From Flavobacteriaceae bacterium CRH (GTDB lineage Bacteria > Bacteroidota > Bacteroidia > Flavobacteriales > Flavobacteriaceae), in the NCBI GenBank assembly GCA_001507425.1, contig LMAJ01000008.1, forward strand, positions 173,633 to 237,632: a DNA stretch of 64,000 nt. Direction: 5' to 3'. Below the pieces are notes generated by a model. The model was not told where the DNA came from. It did not search any database and saw only the letters and a list, made by a program, of their open reading frames with translations. Shown here in pieces: positions 53,937 to 63,617 of the stretch. Numbering within the stretch: the first letter of the stretch is position 1; every line of letters starts with the position of its first letter. Position numbers and translations under genes: made by a program.

Positions 53937-55802
53937 ATGGAAAACGAAAGCGACATACATAAATTACTTTATCATTATTTTGAATATCCTCATCATTTCT
54001 CGAATTTAAAAAAAACAGTAAATATAGATCGCCTAAAAAGTGAAGAAATATTAATAGAAGAGGGTGAAAAACTCCGTTTAAACTTTGAGTCTGACCTTTT
54101 AATTAAAGAGCTACTTAAAATTTTAGAATTGTCTCTTAATACTAGTCTTCCTGAAAATATTTCGGAAGTCTTAAAACTTATAGATGAATTTGATAATTTC
54201 TTAAGTAACAAATATATCGTTGGAAATAATAAAATGACATATTTAAATTTGATTAAAAGTTTAAAAGTATATTGCTTAACTTTCCTTTCTAAAAACTTAG
54301 AAGTTTATAATTTCCTTATTGAATTATTAAACAAAACAGAGAAGCGCACTAAACAACTTATTAATTTTGAAGAAATTTACTTCCGCTTTCTTTTAAAATC
54401 AAATTATGACGTTGAAACTATTTATAGTTCATGTACAGAAGTTTACCTTAAAAACAAAAATCAGTCAAGATATATTTTTACTTATTTAAAAAATTTAGTA
54501 AAAGATAAACTGATACTCTCTAAAGATATTTACAATTATGGCTTAGAAAATAATATCCATCAATATCCTGGACTTGCCCCATGTTTACTAGCTGAATTAT
54601 ATAATGAATCAAATACAGAAGCTTTTGAATATTCGACACAACTATTTTTGGCAGATCAATCAGAGGCTTTCAAATCTTTTGCTTCATTTGATTTGCGCTC
54701 TTTGAATGAAATTGAAAAAGTGTTCTACTTTATTAAAGATGTTGATTCAAAAACTACTTCTGAAACAGATCATAAAACATTTTTACTTTGTAAACTAATT
54801 GAAAATAATAAAACTTCAAGTGAGATTAGAGATAAGTGTTTTCAAATTATATTAAATCTTTTAAAATCTGAAAATGTAGATATAGCGAATGTCACTTTTA
54901 GAAACATTCAATATAGTCTAGAAAATTATGAAGAACGGAGATATGGCTTATTGCATGTCTATTTAACATACACTAAAAACATCCATGTTTTAAAAGATTT
55001 TTTCTACAATTTCAAAGATCCTAAATATTTGTTTGATATGATATTGATAGAATATAATGTAAATGGATTAAGGAAATCCAATAATATTTTTGATCAAATA
55101 ATTTCCCATTTTTGGAGTGAAAAGAGGAATGACATGGAAACAAGTATTGAGGACATGTTTAATTACAGAAAGTATTCACTTTTGGCTATAAAAATAATGC
55201 TAAGCAATAGCCATGATTATCCATATCCAATTAACTTTTTGAAACTTAAAACTGAAGAAGCTCAAAAGAATGCTATAGATGCTATCTGTATATATCCACA
55301 TTCAATAGATAAATTAATTTCATCTCTTTTAAAACTAAAAGAATCAGAATTTAAATCAGTTCGCACACATCTAGAAAACAAATTATCCTCTTTAATACTC
55401 GAAACATATCACGAATCTCTTTATGAATTGATAATTCCTGTTTTAAATAGTTCGAAAGACAAAAAATTAATTTCATCTTTAAAGAAAGCGTTGTCAGATT
55501 ATAACAATCTTAAGATTATTAAGTCTAAAGTAAAAGACTTAAATCCATGGGAAAACGAGAAAAACTTGTTAGATTTATATTACAGGCTTGAACATGAAAA
55601 TAGGGCGAAAATGAATAAAGATTTTAAAGAAGAAGATTCATTTTTACCCTTTAAAAGTATGATTATTATTAGAGGTAAAGCATGGAAATTAGAAGATCGT
55701 GAAGATGTATATCCATTACAAACCTTTCAATCAAGTATGTTAGTTGATAGTAGGGCTTATAAAAACCCTAACCTTTACGAGCAAGAACTTGAAAATTTTT
55801 AG
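53937..55802 (+). CDS. Large helical-repeat protein, partner of a PD-(D/E)xK nuclease
   Basis: 621 aa, cytoplasmic, no signal peptide, almost wholly helical with leucine-rich amphipathic helices throughout (HEAT/ARM-like by eye, 100-520). The C-terminal ~60 residues are different (FKSMIIIRGKAWKLEDRED). No catalytic motif seen and no family recognised. It ends 3 bp before the nuclease gene at 55806, so the two are translationally coupled. The arrangement (large scaffold or sensor plus nuclease, within an island with an ABC-3C system) suggests a defence module; unproven. Confidence 0.65.
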   Translation: MENESDIHKLLYHYFEYPHHFSNLKKTVNIDRLKSEEILIEEGEKLRLNFESDLLIKELLKILELSLNTSLPENISEVLKLIDEFDNFLSNKYIVGNNKMTYLNLIKSLKVYCLTFLSKNLEVYNFLIELLNKTEKRTKQLINFEEIYFRFLLKSNYDVETIYSSCTEVYLKNKNQSRYIFTYLKNLVKDKLILSKDIYNYGLENNIHQYPGLAPCLLAELYNESNTEAFEYSTQLFLADQSEAFKSFASFDLRSLNEIEKVFYFIKDVDSKTTSETDHKTFLLCKLIENNKTSSEIRDKCFQIILNLLKSENVDIANVTFRNIQYSLENYEERRYGLLHVYLTYTKNIHVLKDFFYNFKDPKYLFDMILIEYNVNGLRKSNNIFDQIISHFWSEKRNDMETSIEDMFNYRKYSLLAIKIMLSNSHDYPYPINFLKLKTEEAQKNAIDAICIYPHSIDKLISSLLKLKESEFKSVRTHLENKLSSLILETYHESLYELIIPVLNSSKDKKLISSLKKALSDYNNLKIIKSKVKDLNPWENEKNLLDLYYRLEHENRAKMNKDFKEEDSFLPFKSMIIIRGKAWKLEDREDVYPLQTFQSSMLVDSRAYKNPNLYEQELENF

Positions 55803-55805
55803 AGT

Positions 55806-57530
55806 ATGGATATAAAAAATATAATTGTAAAAGAATATCTAGAATCACTCACCGAAAAAAATGAATTAAATCGAATTTTTCCAATTCTTTTAGAATCTAT
55901 GGGTTTTACTATTTTATCGAAACCCACAGAATATATTGGTTTACAAGAATATGGCAAAGATATTGTTGCGGTTGGGATAGATGAAGACAAAGTAAAAAAA
56001 AGATTTTACTTTGAACTTAAGGGCGGAAATGAAAGAGATATCACAAGTACAAACTTCTTTGGGAAAGATGGAATTCAAGATTCAATTTCACAAGCTTCAT
56101 ATAATAAATTTGTCTCCGCATTTCCAGAATTTGATAAGCTTCCTTTAAAAATTATTATAGTTCATAATGGAATAATTAAGGGAGCAGTTCAATCAACTCT
56201 AGAGGGTATGTTTAAAACTTTCGAAGCATCCCTTAAAGATACTTCTTTCGAAAGATGGGACATTTCTCGCCTAACACTTTTATTTGCTGATAAACTTTTT
56301 GGAGCATATCTTCTCACTGATCCAGTAACAACAAGATTATTTAATAGAATATTAGTTAATCTTAATGTTACTGATGGAATTTCTAGTGATTATATTCAAT
56401 TAATAAATATACTTTTTACTAAAGAAGAATGGAAAAAAAGCAGAAAACTTCCTCGCAAATGGGTACTGCTTTTTGAGAGTTTAAAATTGATAGGGTTTGT
56501 AATTTATACAGAAGCTAATGAGTATAACAACCTCGAAATTGCAAAGAGATATATAACACATCTTGTATTAGCTTTTTGGTCTTGGATTTTAAAAAACAAG
56601 CTTGAAAAAGACAAGACTGTAATTAAATATTTCGATCAAATACTAAATTTTCATTATGGTGTTTTGAATGAATATTTTAATAGAACAATAAATATAGCTT
56701 TTTTGAAGGACGGATTGTATTCTGAAAATGGAGGTAGATATGAACAAATTGGTTATCCCAAAAGAACTTTTGAATACTTAGAATATTTCTGTTTTAGAAT
56801 TATTGTCGAAAGACATTATAATGGCAAGGGCAATGATGAGCTTTTTAATCAACAACTAGTTGCAATTATAAATCAAAACAAAGTTTGTACTAGACCTCTT
56901 ATAGATTTACATTCTTTGCCGGTAATAAGCATATTAAATTTATTTATTGAATTTGATAAATTAAAAAATGCGCAAAACTATATCACACTTGTGTTACAGC
57001 AAATTATATATTCGAAAGTCAACTTAGGTTTTTTACCTGACTCCAATAATAGTATTGAGAATGTAATAAAATTTATTGTTACCGGTATAAAGCCAGTATA
57101 TTATTCTGACAGCACATCTCCTTTAATATCGGTACTGTTAGAATATTTAGTTATACTAAATATGGAAGAAGAGTATAATTATTTAAGAGATTTTATTAAA
57201 GAGCAGAAAATAGATCTAGGAATTTTTGTCCCATTTCATGGAATAAATTCCACTAGTTCACATCTAATCGAAGATAAAAACAACGATTTGGAGGAACAAC
57301 TTTTTTCTAAATCTTTTACTGATGGATACCAATCTGAGACTCGTTTAACACAAAGGTTCACAACAGATCTTAGTTTTGAAGATTTTAAAAATAGACTAGT
57401 AAAAAAACAAAATGAATTTAAATATAATTACAGGACAGATGAAGCTGGATATCCATTTTTACGTGAATTAGCTCATTTATATTTCTTAACTCCCTACTTT
57501 CCTGACAAATGGCGAAATTATATTTTTTAG
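55806..57530 (+). CDS. PD-(D/E)xK nuclease-domain protein
   Basis: 574 aa. The N-terminal domain (about 20-140) has a restriction-endonuclease-like core: GLQEYGKDIVAVGID (D52) and FYFELKGGN (E70, K72), preceded by an ESMGF helix (E30) and followed by a helix with SQASYNKF. This is the E..D..ExK layout of Mrr-like and related nucleases. The remaining ~430 residues are helical and unassigned. Predicted to cut nucleic acid on a trigger sensed by the 621-aa partner. No methylase is nearby, so it is not a classical restriction system. Confidence 0.7.
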   Translation: MDIKNIIVKEYLESLTEKNELNRIFPILLESMGFTILSKPTEYIGLQEYGKDIVAVGIDEDKVKKRFYFELKGGNERDITSTNFFGKDGIQDSISQASYNKFVSAFPEFDKLPLKIIIVHNGIIKGAVQSTLEGMFKTFEASLKDTSFERWDISRLTLLFADKLFGAYLLTDPVTTRLFNRILVNLNVTDGISSDYIQLINILFTKEEWKKSRKLPRKWVLLFESLKLIGFVIYTEANEYNNLEIAKRYITHLVLAFWSWILKNKLEKDKTVIKYFDQILNFHYGVLNEYFNRTINIAFLKDGLYSENGGRYEQIGYPKRTFEYLEYFCFRIIVERHYNGKGNDELFNQQLVAIINQNKVCTRPLIDLHSLPVISILNLFIEFDKLKNAQNYITLVLQQIIYSKVNLGFLPDSNNSIENVIKFIVTGIKPVYYSDSTSPLISVLLEYLVILNMEEEYNYLRDFIKEQKIDLGIFVPFHGINSTSSHLIEDKNNDLEEQLFSKSFTDGYQSETRLTQRFTTDLSFEDFKNRLVKKQNEFKYNYRTDEAGYPFLRELAHLYFLTPYFPDKWRNYIF

Positions 57531-57611
57531 CCCATAATGAAGCCTATTACAATAATCTTTCGGATCAAAAAATAGCTTTTAAATCTGGGAGATTGCCACG
57601 TCCCTGCAATC

Positions 57612-57649
57612 GGCAAGATGTCCGGTTGTATCACAACCGATTTCTTGCC
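57612..57649. repeat. Two-stem hairpin between cargo modules
   Basis: ggcaag (57612-57617) / cttgcc (57644-57649) enclosing cggttgt (57623-57629) / acaaccg (57633-57639). Lies in the 408-bp space after the nuclease gene; the rest of that space (57650-57938) shows nothing recognisable. The ggcaag..cttgcc outer stem recalls the oriT-like region at 42571-42660. Confidence 0.5.
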
Positions 57650-57938
57650 ACCTATTTACTCGGAACTCGTTTGCGGTGAAACTTAAAGGACAAATAGTTA
57701 AAAAGCAATAAAAAAAACTGCTGTTTTACATGAGAAACTAAAATGGAACTCAGAATTACATTACACTATAGCATGCAAGAGTTTCAAAATTTAGCGAGAT
57801 ATAAAAAGCACCTACAGTATAACCGACTACTGTTTGTTTTCAAACAAATTCTAGCAAATACAAATTTATGGGTATCTTATTTATAAGAATACAATAGAAA
57901 AATAATACAGTAGTGAATAAGCTTGTTTATTTGTTTTT

Positions 57939-59642
57939 TTAGTCAAAGCTAACGCCAAACAACCAATCTTTTGGTTCTTTATCTGATAACTCTAAGCGAA
58001 TACTTTTTTTTATAACAGCCTTTTCATCAATGGTCAAAATATCGTTGTCGAGTATTTCATTTAATGAATTATCACCTATGTTTACAAAGTATTGAAATTT
58101 ATGATCCTTTAAAAGGTCCAAAATTACCTTAAAAATTGTGGATTTTTGCCTTGGATCCATCTCTGAAAATATGCATCCATCATGTGCTAGAAAATTAAGT
58201 AAGTTTTCGTTTAAAAGTAGTAGCATTGCATCATAGCAAAAGATTTTAACCTCTCCAACACCCTGCGAACCTTCTTTTGGAATATGAGAATTAATGTCAA
58301 AAAGATATTTTGCATTTTTTGTCTCTTCAATTTTAAAAGAACCACCTTGGTTGTCATAGAATTTTTTTACTAAGCTTCGAAAAATAGCTTCTATTTTTTC
58401 AATACTTTCTTTATTATTTTTTAAATAAATTATACTATTTTGTTTATTTATAGCATCTTCTATTTCTAGCTTATTTTTATCTGTTTTGAAATCATTAAGT
58501 AGGTGCTCATACTTTTCTAAATCTTTTTGCTCATTTTCTAGAATAGTAATTCGATCTTTTATTGAATCTCTTTCTTCCAGCGCTCCAGAATTATTAAGGC
58601 TTTTAAGTAATAAGTCTCTTTTTGTTCCTATTTCAATTTTATTAATTTCTAATCTTTCCAATTCTAATTTAATTTGTCCTATCTCTACACTAAGTCTTTT
58701 CTTTCTGTTTAAGATTAAGTTTTCATGAAATGTCTGCGCTTCATCTAATCGTTTAATTACTTTATTTTCAAAAAAGAAATTAGCTTCATCAAAAAGTTCT
58801 TTGATTTTCTGAACATCAATTTTAGTATTTTGGGAGACCGCAAAACTTTCTTCTTTTCTTAAAAGTTTGTTTTCTAAATAATAGATTTTATTTCTATAAT
58901 CATTAATTTGCTTTGTGAATAAATCTGCTTCTTTTTTTAAGGAATCAAAATTTTCAGCTATTAAAAAATTCTCTAAATCCTTTTTTAAATCAACAATTTC
59001 ATCTTTTATATCATTTATATTTGAATTATCTAGAACTTTTTTATATTCTTCAATTGTAGTTTTTGCTTTATCCAGCTTACCTAATTTTTCCTTAATAGTA
59101 AAGCTTTCTTGTACCAGCTCCATGTCTAAGTTTAATAAAGAAAGATTAGTGTATCTTTGATAATAATCTTCTAAAGGTCTACTTTGTTGTGTTAATATAT
59201 TTCCATAATAACTTACCTCACTACTGTATCGTCTAGCAAAACAATTAAAAATCTGTTTAAAAGACGGTTTAGCATCAGTTTTTCCTAAGAATATTTTGTT
59301 TAGTTCCTTTGGATAATTTGTTTGCGAGATTTTTTTATCGTTAATGAAAAAATCACCTTGTGAAAAATTTTTTCTTATAGTATACTCTTTTTCATGATGT
59401 ATAAAAGTTAAAATAAAATCCCCGTATTTAGATAGAAAGCTTTTAAATTTTAATTCCGTTTTAGTTTTAAAAGTTGATCCAAAAATATAGTGTATAAGAT
59501 TTAATGACATGCTTTTTCCAATGCCATTAATAGACTTTTTTTGTTCTTTTGTTAACTGAGAACCAACTATTATATTTAAACCGGGTTTAAATATAATAGA
59601 CCTAAAATTTGGGTTACTAGATGTTAATTTTAATAATTCCAT
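57939..59642 (-). CDS. ABC-3C SMC-like ATPase (DUF2326 type)
   Basis: 567 aa. P-loop region with the split Walker A seen in this family (GLNIIVGSQ, insert, then NGIGKS; K43, S44), a long coiled coil (about 180-420), and a C-terminal head with FSEMDPRQKST (Walker B region). DUF2326 proteins are the ATPase of ABC-three-component conflict systems. Last gene of the operon SMEK - middle component - ATPase, overlapping the middle component by 26 bp. Thought to sense invading nucleic acid and control the nuclease partner. Confidence 0.85.
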   Translation of the reverse strand: MELLKLTSSNPNFRSIIFKPGLNIIVGSQLTKEQKKSINGIGKSMSLNLIHYIFGSTFKTKTELKFKSFLSKYGDFILTFIHHEKEYTIRKNFSQGDFFINDKKISQTNYPKELNKIFLGKTDAKPSFKQIFNCFARRYSSEVSYYGNILTQQSRPLEDYYQRYTNLSLLNLDMELVQESFTIKEKLGKLDKAKTTIEEYKKVLDNSNINDIKDEIVDLKKDLENFLIAENFDSLKKEADLFTKQINDYRNKIYYLENKLLRKEESFAVSQNTKIDVQKIKELFDEANFFFENKVIKRLDEAQTFHENLILNRKKRLSVEIGQIKLELERLEINKIEIGTKRDLLLKSLNNSGALEERDSIKDRITILENEQKDLEKYEHLLNDFKTDKNKLEIEDAINKQNSIIYLKNNKESIEKIEAIFRSLVKKFYDNQGGSFKIEETKNAKYLFDINSHIPKEGSQGVGEVKIFCYDAMLLLLNENLLNFLAHDGCIFSEMDPRQKSTIFKVILDLLKDHKFQYFVNIGDNSLNEILDNDILTIDEKAVIKKSIRLELSDKEPKDWLFGVSFD

Positions 59643-59847
59643 TATTATATTTTATACTATCTGTTATAAAAAGAAAGTCAATCGCTAGCAACATTTTTTC
59701 TATGGTAATTTCTTTATAATATTTTTCATTGAAAATTTTTAAAAGACTATCTATATCCATGCTTTCTGTTCTTAAAATTTCAATAATGAAAGCTGAAATA
59801 GATATTAAACTATCAACTGGTTCTATTGTTTTAGTTGGTAAAATCAT
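59617..59847 (-). CDS. ABC-3C middle component (MC6-like)
   Basis: 76 aa, winged-helix-like small protein: VDSLISISAFIIEIL, then EKMLLAIDFLFITDSIKYNNGIIKIN. Size, position between an SMEK protein and a DUF2326 ATPase, and overlaps on both sides (ATGA with SMEK, 26 bp with ATPase) mark it as the middle component of an ABC-3C system. The subtype number is a tentative reading. Confidence 0.8.
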   Translation of the reverse strand: MILPTKTIEPVDSLISISAFIIEILRTESMDIDSLLKIFNEKYYKEITIEKMLLAIDFLFITDSIKYNNGIIKINI

Positions 59848-60836
59848 TCTTTAATTCCAATATCACAAATTTCGAAGAAGAAAGAAATTATTATCCAACT
59901 TATTGACATCGAGTTATAATCTTGAATATCTATTTTCTCCTCTAAATTTTTATGAAGGTTATTTATAATTTTATTAAAATCTAATTTATATTCAACAACT
60001 AGTGATTGGAGTTCACATACGCTTTTGTCATTTAATTTTGAAACAGTCAATTTTGTCGATAATGCTTCACGCAATGTTCGTTTATATAAGTTTTCAATAA
60101 TAAGTACTCGTAAATCATCTAGCAAATTACCATCCTCATTTTCATGCATTAGGCTAATATAGTCCAATCCACCACTAATTCTATTGGAAATCCTTGTATT
60201 TATATTATTCAATATGATTTTATTTTGAGTATCTATATTACCAAAATCATCATCATAGTTTTTTTGTATTTTGCTTGAAGTGAGAAGTAAATTTTTAAAC
60301 ACTAGATTTAAGACAATCTCATTAGTATACTTCTCAGAAGTTTTTTTAAAATATTTTTCGTTTAATTCAAGAAGTTTATTTGTTTCAAGATTATTAATTT
60401 TACTAATCAAATCTGTATAGTCTAATAAATGATCTTTTAAATTTATATCGTGATCCTTTTTAAAACTTGTAACTGTTGTTTTATTTGGCTTAGCTTTTTC
60501 AAGTAAATACAAAATTTTAATATCATAACCTTTATATTTTCTAGTATCTAAAGCTTTAAATGTTTTAGAAATCTTTTCAGCACTTCTTGTAGTCGTAATC
60601 TGGTATGCTAGCTTGCATTTTTTATCAACAAGATCAATGCAAGAACTGTTTTGAGAATTGAAATTATCATTTTCTAACTCATAACCATAAACAAAATTTA
60701 AGATATCTCTAAAATAATTTTCACCATGAATATTTAAACTCAAATTATTAATTGATTGTCTTTGCTCAATATCATACCTTGTTATAGCCAATACTCGACT
60801 AATATTTTGGAAGGCTTTTTCGATTTCATCAATCAT
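59844..60836 (-). CDS. ABC-3C SMEK-domain effector (PD-(D/E)xK-like)
   Basis: 330 aa. N-terminal SMEK-type domain (about 5-145): NIHGENYFRDILNFVYG (E39), CIDLVDKK (D68), YQITTTRSAEKI (Q79), i.e. a nuclease-like E..D..QxT layout. The C-terminal 180 residues are helical. SMEK proteins are the presumed effectors of ABC-3C systems. First gene of the three-gene minus-strand operon; a 195-bp promoter region lies upstream. Confidence 0.82.
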   Translation of the reverse strand: MIDEIEKAFQNISRVLAITRYDIEQRQSINNLSLNIHGENYFRDILNFVYGYELENDNFNSQNSSCIDLVDKKCKLAYQITTTRSAEKISKTFKALDTRKYKGYDIKILYLLEKAKPNKTTVTSFKKDHDINLKDHLLDYTDLISKINNLETNKLLELNEKYFKKTSEKYTNEIVLNLVFKNLLLTSSKIQKNYDDDFGNIDTQNKIILNNINTRISNRISGGLDYISLMHENEDGNLLDDLRVLIIENLYKRTLREALSTKLTVSKLNDKSVCELQSLVVEYKLDFNKIINNLHKNLEEKIDIQDYNSMSISWIIISFFFEICDIGIKE

Positions 60837-61031
60837 TGGTAAATAAGATTTTCATGTTTTATAACTTTTTTTTGTCTACTTAAAAAGTACTATCTATACT
60901 GATTGACTAATTTGCTTACATTTATGCTAGACTTTTTTTAAAATAAAACTTGTCTCTTCGACAAAACTAACTAAAAGTTCATAGATAAAAAACCGTATAA
61001 TTACGTATTGTTTATGATGATGGAATTTATT

Positions 61032-62225
61032 TTATTGATATTGATTTCCGGAATGATCATTATAATAAATTGCATATGGGAATGCAACAATAATTATTGC
61101 TTTTTTGGGAAATTCTGCAAATTGTTTTTCATCATAAAACGATATGATTTCATCTGAAAAATTATTATATTTTTTAAAAACATTTTCATCAAATGCAACC
61201 TTGTAGAAATTAGTTTTATCTTTTCCTTTTTTAGCATTTGTGGTCACTTCTATCACTTTAGTTTGCGATTTTATATAGGGATTATTAATGTCTTTTCTTA
61301 ATTGTTTTAAATAGGCAATTAATTTTTCATTGTAGAATTTATTTCTCTTAAATCGAAACTTATAATCAATTAAGGAGTCTTCTTCAATTTTTTGTAATAC
61401 ACCCTTTCTAAAATTTTGATCTTCATTAATCGATTCGGAAGTGATATTAGGAATTGTACTCTGAGAATTTTCTTTAAATGTATATAAAGAAAAAACTTGA
61501 GCATCGGAATCACCTACTACTAAGAATTTATTTTTTGGGCATTTCATCCATAGACTATCACATGAAGAAATTTTCAAATTAAATTCGTCATCAATTTCAT
61601 CAGTTTGAAGAATCAATTTAAAATCAGTTAAGTATTCATCGAAATTAATTCTATCTAATGCAATTAAAAAAATATTAAAGAATAAAATATTTAAAACAAT
61701 ACCTAAAATCGTACATTTTATATATTTATAAAAAATTAAGTTTGAGAAAATAATTATAAATAGTATAAGAAAAACAAGCAATAAATTATGAACAAAAAGG
61801 AACTCATATTTTTCAGAAAAATTAAATATGACAAAGAATATAGTTTGAATTGGTAAACTTAGAGCTTTAGTAATTAATAAAAAATAAAATATATCTTCTG
61901 CCTTAAAGTCAGTTCTATCAATCCATTTAATTAACAATCTTGTTGTGTTGAGTATTGAAAATGAAACAATTAAGACCGAAGCCTCAATTATTGTTTGTTG
62001 TATTACTTCTTTAATAGTCAAATTTGTGAATATATAATATAGCAAAGAAGCTATAGAGATATAAAACAATGATATTGTTAATTTTTCTTTTGAACTTTTT
62101 TTAAAAATATCTCTAAAAAAATACAACGGGCGGTAATAAAAATTTGGAACAAAAAAAATCCATTCAAATATTTTCTCTTTGCCAAAGATTTCTATATACT
62201 GTTTTAGTGGATTTAAATCTGCCAT
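61032..62225 (-). CDS. Multi-TM membrane protein with a C-terminal soluble domain, unknown family
   Basis: 397 aa. Five hydrophobic segments between about 48 and 190 (for example LTISLFYISIASLLYYIF, LLLVFLILFIIIFSNLIFYKYI, TILGIVLNILFFNIFLIAL), then about 205 soluble residues. No family recognised. Downstream of two small TM/coiled-coil genes on the same strand and next to an ABC-3C system; may be the membrane-acting part of a defence operon, by position only. Confidence 0.6.
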   Translation of the reverse strand: MADLNPLKQYIEIFGKEKIFEWIFFVPNFYYRPLYFFRDIFKKSSKEKLTISLFYISIASLLYYIFTNLTIKEVIQQTIIEASVLIVSFSILNTTRLLIKWIDRTDFKAEDIFYFLLITKALSLPIQTIFFVIFNFSEKYEFLFVHNLLLVFLILFIIIFSNLIFYKYIKCTILGIVLNILFFNIFLIALDRINFDEYLTDFKLILQTDEIDDEFNLKISSCDSLWMKCPKNKFLVVGDSDAQVFSLYTFKENSQSTIPNITSESINEDQNFRKGVLQKIEEDSLIDYKFRFKRNKFYNEKLIAYLKQLRKDINNPYIKSQTKVIEVTTNAKKGKDKTNFYKVAFDENVFKKYNNFSDEIISFYDEKQFAEFPKKAIIIVAFPYAIYYNDHSGNQYQ

Positions 62226-62372
62226 TTTAAGGTTTTTATTTTCAATAAATTACAAATTATTTTAACCAAGTTTTCAGCCCACTACTTTTAGTTAAAAAAA
62301 GGTTTACGCCTACGCAAAAAATGATCATTCCGAAAAATTGAAAATCAACAGATGCCTACTAATCAGAATCTT

Positions 62373-63074
62373 TTATTTAATTACTGTTTCACCTTGTTTA
62401 TTAGTTTTAATTTTGTGTTTATAATATGGAAAAAGTAAGAGAGCAGAATCCAATTTTTTTGTGTTTAATAGAGTTATAATATACGAATCTTTTTTATACT
62501 CTATTTTTGTGTCGATTTCATAATTTTTCTTAATCAAACTTAAAAGGCTGTTCTTAGCTTTTATTTCTGTTTTAATTTGATTTAATTCTTCTATTGAGGA
62601 TTCATATAGGCTGTCTAATTTTGTAACTTGACGATAAGAAATTGATCCTTTTTTCTCCCTATTTATTACTTTATCCTTTTCCAATAGGTTTAAAATCTTG
62701 TTTATACGTTCAATTTTTAAACTGTCGTTATACACTTTATCCTTTAATAACATGTTTTGATTTTCGTAACTATTTGTTATTTCAACCAGTTTTTCTAGAG
62801 TTATCGGCTTTCCGTAATGAATTATTCCATCAATATTTTTTGAGCCTTTACCATCTAATGAATCTTTCTCAGATTGAGCTTTTTTTAGTAACACAATCAA
62901 TTCTGCATTTTTGTTTAATATTCTTTTTTGAATGCTGTCATTCTCTTTTTTACTACTATAAATTTCTTTTGAATAATTTCTGCTTTGAAAGTAAAAAAAC
63001 AAAGCAGTGGTCGAAACAATACTAAAAGCAAAGACAAGTATAAGTATAAAAAGATTCTTTTGGCTATTTTTCAT
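62373..63074 (-). CDS. Single-TM coiled-coil protein
   Basis: 233 aa. N-terminal membrane anchor (LFILILVFAFSIVSTTALFFYF), then a long coiled coil rich in K/E/L heptads (about 35-185) and a short beta C-terminus. No family recognised. Its start overlaps the stop of the 107-aa gene upstream by 11 bp, so the two are translated together. Confidence 0.6.
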   Translation of the reverse strand: MKNSQKNLFILILVFAFSIVSTTALFFYFQSRNYSKEIYSSKKENDSIQKRILNKNAELIVLLKKAQSEKDSLDGKGSKNIDGIIHYGKPITLEKLVEITNSYENQNMLLKDKVYNDSLKIERINKILNLLEKDKVINREKKGSISYRQVTKLDSLYESSIEELNQIKTEIKAKNSLLSLIKKNYEIDTKIEYKKDSYIITLLNTKKLDSALLLFPYYKHKIKTNKQGETVIK

Positions 63075-63387
63075 TTTCGTACTTATTAATTAATTTACTT
63101 ATATCACTACCTAGTTTAGTGTTAGGATCAACATTAAGATAATATTTTGTACCCTCTTCTTTTTTTAGAGTAATTTCTTTAATTTGCAAATCTTGTTCAT
63201 GGGCTTTATTAAGTTGTTCAATTTTATCCTCGTAGCGATCCTTCAAATTTTGATACTTGTCTTCATAAAGAAATGTAAGTAGCCAATAACTTGCCGCAAT
63301 TCCAGCAAAAAAGCATCCAATACAAGATTTGACTGGATGCTCTTCAAATATTTCCTGAAAGCTAATGACACTGTTAGTTTTAGCCAT
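63064..63387 (-). CDS. Small TM protein with coiled coil
   Basis: 107 aa. One membrane segment (SCIGCFFAGIAASYWLLTFLY, about 17-37), then a charged coiled coil (DRYEDKIEQLNKAHEQDLQ). No family recognised. First gene of the 107-aa / 233-aa / 397-aa minus-strand run. Similar topology to the 233-aa protein suggests they associate in the membrane. Confidence 0.58.
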   Translation of the reverse strand: MAKTNSVISFQEIFEEHPVKSCIGCFFAGIAASYWLLTFLYEDKYQNLKDRYEDKIEQLNKAHEQDLQIKEITLKKEEGTKYYLNVDPNTKLGSDISKLINKYENEK

Positions 63388-63617
63388 TTTATTTATAGTA
63401 AGAGTAAAATTATATCTTTAATTAATTCTTAGGTGAGTTGTTTGATGAAGTCCTTTAGATTGCAGTACCGGTCTAGTATATCTTGCAGTTTGCAAGTTAT
63501 GAAAAGTGAATGCTTTCAGCTAACGAAAATACAATTAAAAACTATAATTCCACTAAATTGTATTTCAATTATTCTTACAAAATAAGCAAGTTCCCTCGTA
63601 GCTGTTGTTGGCAGTTT

